Below, piece by piece: positions 1-5,416 of a stretch of DNA of 5,416 bases. A model generated the notes under the pieces. It saw only the letters and a program-made list of their open reading frames with translations, was not told where the DNA came from and made no database searches. A program made the translations under genes and the position numbers. This DNA is from Candidatus Hecatellales archaeon (GTDB lineage Archaea > Thermoproteota > Bathyarchaeia > Hecatellales > Hecatellaceae): positions 1-5,416 of the forward strand of contig QMYF01000053.1 of the NCBI GenBank assembly GCA_003662515.1, written 5' to 3'. The first letter of the stretch is position 1. Every line of letters begins with the position of its first letter.

Positions 1-510
1 CTTCACAACGGTCACCTTTAAGCCTCTCCTGTAGAGGGCTTCAGCCACCTCAAGCCCTATTAGGCCGCCGCCCACCACGAAGGCATGCTGGCCAGGCTTA
101 ACATATTCTCCCAGCTGGAGGGCATCCCTCCTACGCCTGAAAGTGAACACTCCCTTAAGGTTGAGGTTAGAAACCTTTAGAAGGCCAGGTTTACCTCCCG
201 TAGCCAGCAGAAGCCGTTTAAAGGCAACCTTCTTCTCCCCCTCAGCCGTCTCGACAGCGGCTTCCCCGGCAGGGTCGGCTTCAACCACTCTGCCTTCAAG
301 AGTTTCCACTCCCGCCTTCTGAAGGCTTTCAGTCAAAACTTGAAGTCTGCTTCCGGGATTTTTGACCAGCTTGACTATGGCAGCCCTACGGTAAGGCTCC
401 TCGTCGGAAACCAGTAAAACACGGCCTTCAGGACTATACTTTTTAAAGGTTAAAGCTGCCCAGGCTCCTGCCACTCCTCCACCAGCCACCAGCAAGTCAA
501 CAACCTTCAA
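1..510 (-). CDS. FAD-dependent NAD(P)H oxidoreductase, N-terminal part (AorC-like flavin subunit candidate)
   Basis: This is the first 170 codons of a two-Rossmann-fold flavoprotein disulfide reductase-type enzyme; the C-terminus lies beyond the left edge. Seen: an FAD-binding GGGVAG at residues 10-15 after a hydrophobic beta strand, an EEPYRRAAI segment near 37-45 like the 'YxRP' region of NADH oxidase and nitrite reductase flavoproteins, ATGG at 103-106 (the usual second FAD motif), and a second nucleotide-binding GGGLIG followed by LE at 147-154 for NAD(P)H. No redox-active CxxxxC is present in the FAD domain, so it is not a classical disulfide reductase. I chose the TTG at 508-510 because the FAD fold begins four residues later and it lies about 30 bases from the shared TATA box; a GTG at 520-522 would add four residues. 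Neither start has a clear Shine-Dalgarno. Its place back to back with an iron-sulfur subunit and a tungsten oxidoreductase suggests it passes electrons between those proteins and NAD(P). The fold is confident; the partnership is inferred. Confidence 0.85.
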   Translation of the reverse strand, partial: MKVVDLLVAGGGVAGAWAALTFKKYSPEGRVLLVSDEEPYRRAAIVKLVKNPGSRLQVLTESLQKAGVETLEGRVVEADPAGEAAVETAEGEKKVAFKRLLLATGGKPGLLKVSNLNLKGVFTFRRRRDALQLGEYVKPGQHAFVVGGGLIGLEVAEALYRRGLKVTVVK

Positions 511-532
511 GGCCTGAAACACCGGAGAAGAG

Positions 533-543
533 AAATTTTATAA
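533..543. promoter_or_regulatory. Archaeal TATA box in the divergent spacer, possibly used in both directions
   Basis: The spacer between the two divergent genes contains AAATTTTATAA, with the core TTTATA at 537-542. On the plus strand the purine/A-rich GAGAAA just upstream (530-535) looks like a BRE (TFB-recognition element), and the predicted start of transcription is near 565. Read on the minus strand the same bases give TTATAAAA, placing a start near 513, almost at the TTG of the flavoprotein gene. No second TATA-like element fits in the spacer. Promoter identity is inferred from spacing and composition only. Confidence 0.55.
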
Positions 544-559
544 CCACTCTAAACTTCAT

Positions 560-1108
560 ATGTCCTTCAGCGAGAGAATAAAACTTTTCATGGAGAAGGG
601 AAGGGGGATTCTACGTTTGATTTCAGGGTTAAACTTTAAGATTTTAGTGGTAACTCCTGAGAAGTGTACGGGATGCCGGATCTGCGAGATGGCTTGCTCC
701 CTCCACAAGGAGGGTGTATGCAGCCCTTCAAGGTCTAGGATTCACGTGGTGAAATGGGAGAGGGAAGGAATAGATGTGCCCATGGTTTGCTGGCATTGTG
801 AGGATGCTCCCTGCGCGAAGGCTTGCCCTGTGAAGGCTATCTACCGGGATGAGGAAACTAAAGCCGTCCTCATAGATGAAGACCTCTGTATTGGGTGTAG
901 GGAGTGCATGGCTGTCTGCCCCTTCGGGGGGGTGGTGATGAGCGATGAAGGCAAAATGGTTAAGTGCGACCTGTGCGGGGGAGACCCCTTCTGCGCTAAG
1001 CTCTGCCCCACCGAAGCCATCCAGTACGCTAAGCCTTCCAGCTATATTCTGGCGAAGAAGCGTGAAATAGCCCTCAAAGTTATGGAGACCCTCAGGCCTA
1101 CGGGGTGA
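560..1108 (+). CDS. Four-[4Fe-4S] ferredoxin-like electron-transfer subunit (HycB/DmsB/AorA type)
   Basis: A small cytoplasmic polyferredoxin predicted to carry electrons to or from the tungsten oxidoreductase encoded 7 bases downstream. Seen: four cysteine groups, at C36/C39/C42/C46, C77/C80/C85/C89 (CWHC...CAKACP), C110/C113/C116/C120 and C136/C139/C145/C149. This is the usual arrangement of HycB, CooF and DMSO-reductase B subunits, each expected to bind one [4Fe-4S] cluster. There is no Tat signal and no membrane segment. Members next to AOR genes usually start just before the KILVV strand (residues 27-31 here), so the 26-residue leader is suspicious. The predicted transcription start (~565) also lies past this ATG. 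Alternative in-frame starts are ATG 590 and TTG 617, the latter preceded by GGAAGGGGG at good distance. I keep ATG 560 as the longest form; the function call is firm, the start is not. Confidence 0.88.
   Translation: MSFSERIKLFMEKGRGILRLISGLNFKILVVTPEKCTGCRICEMACSLHKEGVCSPSRSRIHVVKWEREGIDVPMVCWHCEDAPCAKACPVKAIYRDEETKAVLIDEDLCIGCRECMAVCPFGGVVMSDEGKMVKCDLCGGDPFCAKLCPTEAIQYAKPSSYILAKKREIALKVMETLRPTG
1102..1108 (+). promoter_or_regulatory. Ribosome-binding site of the AOR gene, overlapping the upstream stop codon
   Basis: GGGGTGA matches the GGAGGTGA Shine-Dalgarno consensus closely and ends 7 bases before the GTG at 1116. Its last three bases are the stop codon of the ferredoxin-like gene. This supports the GTG start and suggests translational coupling of the two subunits. 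A second GAGGA at 1111-1115 touches the GTG directly and is too close to act as the site. Confidence 0.6.
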
Positions 1109-1115
1109 AAGAGGA

Positions 1116-3086
1116 GTGGACGGCTGGAAGGGTAAACTCATCTTCCTAGACCTTTCAAAGGAAAAGGTTAAAGTTGAGCCTTTAGACAGGGATTTCGCCC
1201 AGCTTTTCCTGGGAGGCAGAGGGTTCAGCTCCAAGCTTATCTTCGACCTTTACGATGTCTCTGTGGAGGATCCTTTCAGCCCTGAAAACCTGGTTTGCAT
1301 TTGCCCGGGCCTTTTAACGGGAACCCTTGCACCCACCTCTGGAAGGTTTGAGATAGGGGTGGCACGCTCCCCACTTACAGGCCTCTTCTGCGATGGAAAC
1401 GCTGGAGGAGCCTTCGGCCCCGAGCTGCGCTACGCAGGCTACGACGGCATAGTTATCACGGGAAGCTCGGAGAAGCCTGTCTACCTTCACGTAGAAGACA
1501 GCCATGTGGAGCTGAAGGATGCTGGCCACCTCTGGGGCAAAGACGTATGGGACACTACGGACATCCTTCGAAGCGAGCTTGGAGACGAGGAATTCAAGGT
1601 TTTAACCATAGGTCCGGCGGGGGAAAACAGGGATGCCACCTGCGCCGTCCTCTGCGACTATACGAGGGCTGTGGCTGGAGGCGGTGTTGGAGCGGTTCTC
1701 GGAGCTAAAAAGCTTAAGGCTATTGCGGTTAGAGGCACGGGAGAAATAAGCCTCGCCGACCCTTCAGAGTTTGAGGCTGTGGCTGTGGAACTTCATGAAG
1801 CCATTAGGAAGGCTCCCTTCTACAGGCAGCTTTCCCGATATGGAACCCCCATTCTAGTCTCCATCTTCAGCCATCTTGGAGCTCTTCCCAGCTACGACTG
1901 GCAGACAGGCGTCTTCAAGGAGGCTGACAAGATAAGCGGTGAAACCTTGGTTTCCAAGTATTCGGTTAAGTCTAAGGCCTGCTTTGGCTGCCCCATCCAC
2001 TGTAGCCACTTCTACCTGGTTAGGGAAGGCGAGTATGCTGGAACCATGGGGGAGGGACCCGAATATGAGGCTTTAGGAGGCTTCGGCTCCCGCTGCGGAG
2101 TCTCAAACATGCCAGCCCTCCTCTACATTAACAACCTCTGCAACAGGCTGGGCTTAGACGTAATTCAGGCTTCCAGCAGCATAGGGTTAGCCATGCACCT
2201 CTGGCAGGACAAGATTTTAGGGCTTGAAGACACGGGGGGCCTAAGCCTAGAATGGGGAAACCATCAGGCCATCATAGAGCTTCTCAAGCAGATGGCTTCC
2301 AGGAAAGGCTTCGGGGAGATTCTGGCTGACGGCGCCTTGAAGGCTGCCCGGAAAATAGCGCGGATAAAGGGGCTTCCAGAGGAGAAGCTGGAATACTATG
2401 TTATCCATACGAAGGGTTACGCTCACTCCAACGTTGAGCTTAGAGGAAGCAAAGGGATAGCCTTAGCCTACGGAGTAGCCACCAGAGGCGGAGACCACCT
2501 TCGAGGCCACGCCACCCAGGAACGCTACGCCAGCCTAGGCCTCTACAAGAAGCCTGAAGACTGGGTTATGGTGGGGGTGCCCCTGGAGATTGCTAAGGCC
2601 TGGTATGAGCGGAACGCTTTAGACCCGAAAAGCCCGACAGGGAAAGCCCTCCTAGTCATCTATAACGAGAACCTTTTTGCGGTGGCAGACGCCTTAGGCA
2701 TCTGCAAGTTTGCCACTTCCTGGCAGAACCTGCCCTTCGGCCCAGAATACATGGCTAAACTGGTCACGGCAGCTACGGGAATCAAATATGACTGGAGGAA
2801 GATTCTGGAGTGTGGGGAGCGAATCTACAATGTGGAGAAGGCTTTACAGGTGAGGTATGGATGCCGGAGGACTCACGACTATGTGCCTCAAAGATTCTTC
2901 AAGGAGCCTCTGCCTGAGGGCCCGAGGAAAGGTGAAGTCTTAAAACGTGAGGAATACGACCGCATGCTCGACGAATATTATGAGGCTAGAGGCTGGACTA
3001 AAGAAGGCATACCTACCAGAGAAAAGCTTGAAAGCCTCAGGCTTAAGGAGGTTTCAGACGACCTAGAGAGGAGAGGAATCCTCTAA
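1116..3086 (+). CDS. aor: Tungsten-containing aldehyde:ferredoxin oxidoreductase, catalytic subunit (AOR family)
   Basis: Predicted to oxidise an aldehyde to the acid, or reduce the acid, at a tungsto-bispterin centre, passing electrons through a [4Fe-4S] cluster. The 656-residue length is slightly above the ~605-620 of the Pyrococcus enzyme. Seen: the family start DGWKGKLIFLDL at 2-13; SGR at 75-77, NAGG at 95-98 and TRA at 183-185, which match the pterin-contacting Arg76, Asn93 and Arg182 region of Pyrococcus furiosus AOR; cluster cysteines C289, C292 and C296 (CFGCPIHC) with the fourth at C530 in DALGIC (525-530); the paired pterin motif NRLGLD at 343-348; GPEYE at 314-318; and H461 in RGGDH, matching the active-site His448. 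The C-terminal YYEARGW...GIPT block (621-634) is typical. The common 'DPRG' before the GIGL-type helix is ELRG here (441-444), so the substrate may differ. GTG start is set by family alignment and the ribosome site. It forms an operon with the ferredoxin-like gene. Whether the metal is W or Mo cannot be read from sequence. Confidence 0.95.
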   Translation: MDGWKGKLIFLDLSKEKVKVEPLDRDFAQLFLGGRGFSSKLIFDLYDVSVEDPFSPENLVCICPGLLTGTLAPTSGRFEIGVARSPLTGLFCDGNAGGAFGPELRYAGYDGIVITGSSEKPVYLHVEDSHVELKDAGHLWGKDVWDTTDILRSELGDEEFKVLTIGPAGENRDATCAVLCDYTRAVAGGGVGAVLGAKKLKAIAVRGTGEISLADPSEFEAVAVELHEAIRKAPFYRQLSRYGTPILVSIFSHLGALPSYDWQTGVFKEADKISGETLVSKYSVKSKACFGCPIHCSHFYLVREGEYAGTMGEGPEYEALGGFGSRCGVSNMPALLYINNLCNRLGLDVIQASSSIGLAMHLWQDKILGLEDTGGLSLEWGNHQAIIELLKQMASRKGFGEILADGALKAARKIARIKGLPEEKLEYYVIHTKGYAHSNVELRGSKGIALAYGVATRGGDHLRGHATQERYASLGLYKKPEDWVMVGVPLEIAKAWYERNALDPKSPTGKALLVIYNENLFAVADALGICKFATSWQNLPFGPEYMAKLVTAATGIKYDWRKILECGERIYNVEKALQVRYGCRRTHDYVPQRFFKEPLPEGPRKGEVLKREEYDRMLDEYYEARGWTKEGIPTREKLESLRLKEVSDDLERRGIL

Positions 3087-3102
3087 CCTCCTCCTTTTCT
3101 CT
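3072..3102 (+). terminator. Possible weak terminator after the AOR gene
   Basis: The end of the AOR reading frame contains the inverted repeat AGAGGA-A-TCCTCT (3072-3084), which includes the first base of the stop codon, followed by a pyrimidine tract with four Ts (3089-3102). Archaeal termination mainly needs a T-rich tract, and this one is short and interrupted by C, so the call is tentative. A promoter-like element soon after makes an end of transcript here plausible. Confidence 0.3.
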
Positions 3103-3133
3103 GGGTTCTGGTTGGAAGCTTAACAGGGCTGCC

Positions 3134-3153
3134 GGGAAAGTTTTAAGTTTAAA
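3134..3153 (+). promoter_or_regulatory. TATA-like promoter candidates upstream of the aldehyde dehydrogenase
   Basis: Two overlapping candidates lie in the spacer: GGGAAAG followed by TTTTAA (3141-3146), with the purine run acting as a possible BRE, and TTTAAA at 3148-3153. They predict transcription starts near 3171 and 3178, giving a leader of about 60-70 bases before ATG 3240. They suggest the dehydrogenase and the gene after it can be transcribed separately from the AOR pair. Inference from composition and spacing only. Confidence 0.4.
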
Positions 3154-3227
3154 TCTCCTTTTTAGGCTGTTTAATGTGTTGGAGGGGTAGAGGTTTGGCT
3201 TTGCTTCCTGAGGTTAAAAGTCATTAT

Positions 3228-3233
3228 GGAAGG
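3228..3233 (+). promoter_or_regulatory. Ribosome-binding site that decides the aldehyde dehydrogenase start
   Basis: GGAAGG ends six bases before ATG 3240, good Shine-Dalgarno spacing. The earlier in-frame ATG at 3174 has no comparable site and would add 22 residues (MCWRGRGLALLP...) unlike the family N-terminus. Confidence 0.55.
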
Positions 3234-3239
3234 CTTAAA

Positions 3240-4679
3240 ATGTATATCGACGGGGAGTGGTTTGACTCTGAATCCGGCGTATACAGGGAGACCACCAATC
3301 CTGCCACCGGTGAACCCATAGCTGAATATCCCATCGCTCTCCCGGAGGAGGTCAATAGGGCTGTGGAGGCGGCGGAGAAGGCCTTTGAAGAATGGAAGGA
3401 AATGGAGCTTCGAAGAAGAATTCAGTACATCTACAGGTTGAGGGAAAAGTTTGAGGAGCATTTCGACGAGCTTGCAAGAATTCTCGTCCAAGATCATGGG
3501 AGAACCATTGAGGAGGCTAGAGGCTCCATCCGGAGGAGCATAGAAAACATTGAGTCTGCCTGCGCCATGGCCTATACGGTGGCTAAGGGGGAACATGTGG
3601 ACCAGATAGCCAGAAACATTGATGAAACTCTGGTTTACGAGCCTCTAGGCGTATTCGCCATTATTACGCCCTACAATATCCCTGTGCATGCTTGGTCTTC
3701 CTTTGTCCCCTATGCTTTGGCTTTAGGCTGCACCGTGGTGGTAAGCCCTGCCACAGCCTGCCCAGTTATTTCCAACTGGATTTTCAAGGTTATGGAGGAG
3801 GTGGGCTTCCCGCCTGGGGTTGCCAACCTAGTTTACGGTGGAAGAGAAATAAACAAGACGCTGGTTTCCCATCCCAGCGTTCAAGGGGTGGGCTTCATAG
3901 GCTCCACAAGGGTTGGAAGGGAGCTTTACAAGCTTGTGGGCGAGCTGGGGAAGAGGGCTTCCATTAACGCTGGAGCTAAAAACCATGTGGTGGTTATGCC
4001 TGACGCCGACCTAGACGTGGTGGTTCCAAGGCTTCTCCGAGCCTTCTACGGGATGACCGGGCAGAGATGCTTGGGCTCCGACGTGCTCATAGCCATAGGC
4101 GACGTTTACGAGGAGTTGAAGAGAAGGTTTGTTGAGGCTTCAGCGAGGATGAAGCTGGGCTACGGTCTTGATGAAAGCGTTGAGCTTGGACCTATGACCA
4201 CCGCTCAGGCCAGACAGCGGGTTTTAGACTTCATCCAGAAGGGTTTGGATGAGGGAGCCAAACTAATCTTGGATGGGAGAAACCCGAAGCTTGAAGACCG
4301 GTATGCTAAGGGATACTTCCTAGGGCCAACCATTTTCGACGAGGTTACTCCTGACATGTGGATTATGAAGGAGGAGTCCTTCGGCCCTGTAGCCTGCATT
4401 ATACGGATGGAAAGCTTGGACGACGCCATAGACCTGATAAACAATAACACCTACTATGGGCATTCAGCCAGCATTTTCACCACCAACATTAACTATGCTA
4501 GAGACTTCCGCAGGAAGGTGAACGTTGGAAACGTGGGTATAAACGTGGCTATAGCTCAGCCTTACGCCTTCTTCCCGCTGGGCTCTAGGAAGGCCTCCTT
4601 CTTCGGCGGAGCCCACTCGCGAATCGACACCCTAAGGCTTTTCACCGACGTCAAAATCATCGTCTCCTGGAGATATTAA
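3240..4679 (+). CDS. CoA-acylating-type aldehyde dehydrogenase (methylmalonate-semialdehyde dehydrogenase-like)
   Basis: A soluble ALDH-superfamily enzyme of 479 residues, normal for the family, starting with the expected MYIDGEW. Numbered from ATG 3240, seen are: PYNIP at 144-148 with the oxyanion asparagine N146; the Rossmann GSTRVG at 221-226; INAGAKNH at 242-249; catalytic cysteine C277 in GQRC (274-277); ESFGP at 379-383; and a C-terminal oligomerisation segment ending KIIVSWRY. The general-base glutamate of hydrolytic ALDHs (Glu268 of human ALDH2) is N243 here, as in human methylmalonate-semialdehyde dehydrogenase, whose NAGAKNH-like and GQRC blocks it closely resembles. That family releases the thioester to CoA, so the product is probably an acyl-CoA. 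Oddly, the nearly invariant KPSE that binds the NAD(P) ribose is SPAT (169-172). The actual aldehyde is unknown; standing between an AOR and a reductase-like gene, it may feed on, or supply, the aldehyde used by AOR. An ATG at 3174 would extend the protein by 22 residues; I judge it unlikely. Confidence 0.9.
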   Translation: MYIDGEWFDSESGVYRETTNPATGEPIAEYPIALPEEVNRAVEAAEKAFEEWKEMELRRRIQYIYRLREKFEEHFDELARILVQDHGRTIEEARGSIRRSIENIESACAMAYTVAKGEHVDQIARNIDETLVYEPLGVFAIITPYNIPVHAWSSFVPYALALGCTVVVSPATACPVISNWIFKVMEEVGFPPGVANLVYGGREINKTLVSHPSVQGVGFIGSTRVGRELYKLVGELGKRASINAGAKNHVVVMPDADLDVVVPRLLRAFYGMTGQRCLGSDVLIAIGDVYEELKRRFVEASARMKLGYGLDESVELGPMTTAQARQRVLDFIQKGLDEGAKLILDGRNPKLEDRYAKGYFLGPTIFDEVTPDMWIMKEESFGPVACIIRMESLDDAIDLINNNTYYGHSASIFTTNINYARDFRRKVNVGNVGINVAIAQPYAFFPLGSRKASFFGGAHSRIDTLRLFTDVKIIVSWRY

Positions 4680-4721
4680 CCCTCCAAAGCCCTCCCATTT
4701 TTCAGGCGGGATGGGGAAGGC

Positions 4722-5416
4722 TTGGCTAGGCGGATTGTTGTAAACAGGGATAAGTGTACTGGCTGCGGTATCTGCGTGAGAAACTGTCCTGTCCAGGCAG
4801 TAAGCCTAGTGGAGGGTAAGGCGAGTATAGGGGAAAACTGTGTGGGCTGCACTCTCTGCGTGCGAATGTGTCCGCTGGAAGCCTTAACTGTTGAAGAGGT
4901 GGAGAAGCCTAAGGCGGCAAAATGTTTCCACTGTCCTGTTGAATGTGAGATTCCTGAGGGCAGGCTGGGAGCCTGCAAGAGATATACGAATGTTAATGGG
5001 CGGATTGAGCTGGCTGAGCCCCTAGTGGTCCCGCGGAAGAAGCCTTTAAACGTGGAGGAGGCCGTTAGGGAGAAAGCCTTAAGCAGGCCTTTGCTCACGG
5101 GGATCGGCGCTGGAACCACCTATCCAGACCTCAACCCTGCACCCTACATCGTGGAGGACCAGGTGGACAGCGTAGACGTGGTAACCGTGGTTTCTGAAAC
5201 CCCTCTAAGCTACTGCGGCCTCATCTTGAAAATCGACACGGACAGGAATATTGGCAGGGAAGGAGACCCCGTGAAGAGGGAAGGCGTGAAGGTTGGAACC
5301 ATCATCATGGAGCAGTATGGGTCGAAGCTTCTCCAAATCGGCGGCGTGAACACCTTCATTCAGAAGCTGGGAGCTGTGGCTGCGAGAACCGTGGTTGACC
5401 TGGCCAACGGGGAAAC
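4722..5416 (+). CDS. Ferredoxin-domain reductase resembling 6-hydroxynicotinate reductase, N-terminal part
   Basis: First 231 codons of a protein that continues beyond the right edge. Seen: two ferredoxin [4Fe-4S] motifs (C12/C15/C18/C22 and C40/C43/C46/C50), then a third group C68, C71, C75, C85 (CFHCPVEC...GACKRY), then a domain with GIGAGTTYPDLNPAPYIVED (about 123-142), VDVVTVVSETPLSY, KIDTDRNIG and EQYGSKLLQIGG. From memory, that second part matches proteins annotated as 6-hydroxynicotinate reductase (Eubacterium barkeri Hnr), a ferredoxin-dependent reductase of an N-heterocycle; I could not check this by search. Start: the frame has no ATG or GTG before the first cluster; TTG 4722 gives MARRIVVNRDKC, and GGGGAAGG at 4713-4720 provides a ribosome site. 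An ATG at 4711 is out of frame and reaches a stop after ten codons. The gene follows the dehydrogenase by 42 bases and is probably co-transcribed with it. The iron-sulfur part is certain; the enzyme name is tentative. Confidence 0.75.
   Translation, partial: MARRIVVNRDKCTGCGICVRNCPVQAVSLVEGKASIGENCVGCTLCVRMCPLEALTVEEVEKPKAAKCFHCPVECEIPEGRLGACKRYTNVNGRIELAEPLVVPRKKPLNVEEAVREKALSRPLLTGIGAGTTYPDLNPAPYIVEDQVDSVDVVTVVSETPLSYCGLILKIDTDRNIGREGDPVKREGVKVGTIIMEQYGSKLLQIGGVNTFIQKLGAVAARTVVDLANGE

Noticed and set aside
728..1234. Antisense open frame of 168 codons across the ferredoxin-like gene
   Set aside because: It overlaps four intact cysteine motifs on the plus strand, its translation shows no recognisable domain, and it spans two well-supported genes.
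3174..3239. N-terminal extension of the aldehyde dehydrogenase from ATG 3174
   Set aside because: The extra 22 residues do not look like the family, the ATG lies at or before the predicted transcription start, and ATG 3240 has a well-spaced GGAAGG.
3171..3596. Antisense open frame of 141 codons opposite the start of the aldehyde dehydrogenase
   Set aside because: It runs against a family-typical dehydrogenase N-terminus and has no recognisable motif or promoter.
4677..4721. Possible fusion of the dehydrogenase with the following ferredoxin-domain protein, as both use the same frame
   Set aside because: A TAA at 4677-4679 ends the dehydrogenase at its normal C-terminus, and the bases between have no domain; they read as an ordinary spacer with a ribosome site.
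4676..5119. Antisense open frame of 147 codons opposite the last gene
   Set aside because: The plus strand here encodes clear ferredoxin motifs; the antisense product is a low-information Ser/Thr/Pro-rich shadow.
1..5416. CRISPR arrays, tRNA or rRNA genes, insertion sequences, attachment sites
   Set aside because: I saw no regularly spaced repeats, no cloverleaf-like segments, and no transposase or integrase motifs on either strand; all spacers are under about 160 bases.

Overview
The window looks archaeal. Likely promoters are TATA boxes with purine-rich upstream elements rather than -35/-10 pairs, spacers are short, some starts are GTG or TTG, arginine codons are mostly AGG/AGA, and the gene content is anaerobic and tungsten/iron-sulfur based. 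An uncultivated anaerobic lineage such as Bathyarchaeia would fit, but that placement is a guess.

Layout. Positions 1-510 on the minus strand hold the first 170 codons of an FAD/NAD(P)H oxidoreductase, which runs off the left edge. A roughly 50-base divergent spacer with one strong TATA box (537-542) separates it from a plus-strand series. The series starts with a four-cluster ferredoxin-like subunit (560-1108) and, 7 bases later, a tungsten aldehyde:ferredoxin oxidoreductase (1116-3086). A spacer of about 150 bases with a weak terminator and a new TATA-like promoter leads to a CoA-acylating-type aldehyde dehydrogenase (3240-4679). After 42 bases comes the start of a ferredoxin-domain protein resembling 6-hydroxynicotinate reductase (4722 to the right edge, incomplete, TTG start). 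Coding density is high and no stretch over 300 bases lacks a gene. I see no RNA genes, mobile elements or CRISPR.

How it may work. The flavoprotein, the HycB-like iron-sulfur subunit and the tungsten enzyme match the three parts of the bacterial AorABC complex (flavin subunit, polyferredoxin, catalytic subunit), which links aldehyde/acid chemistry to ferredoxin and NAD. The dehydrogenase has the catalytic cysteine but an asparagine in place of the usual general-base glutamate, as in methylmalonate-semialdehyde dehydrogenases, so it probably joins aldehyde to acyl-CoA. Together they could interconvert an acid, an aldehyde and an acyl-CoA. The last gene suggests that a low-potential reduction, perhaps of a heterocycle or other unsaturated ring, belongs to the same pathway. 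The substrate cannot be read from this sequence.
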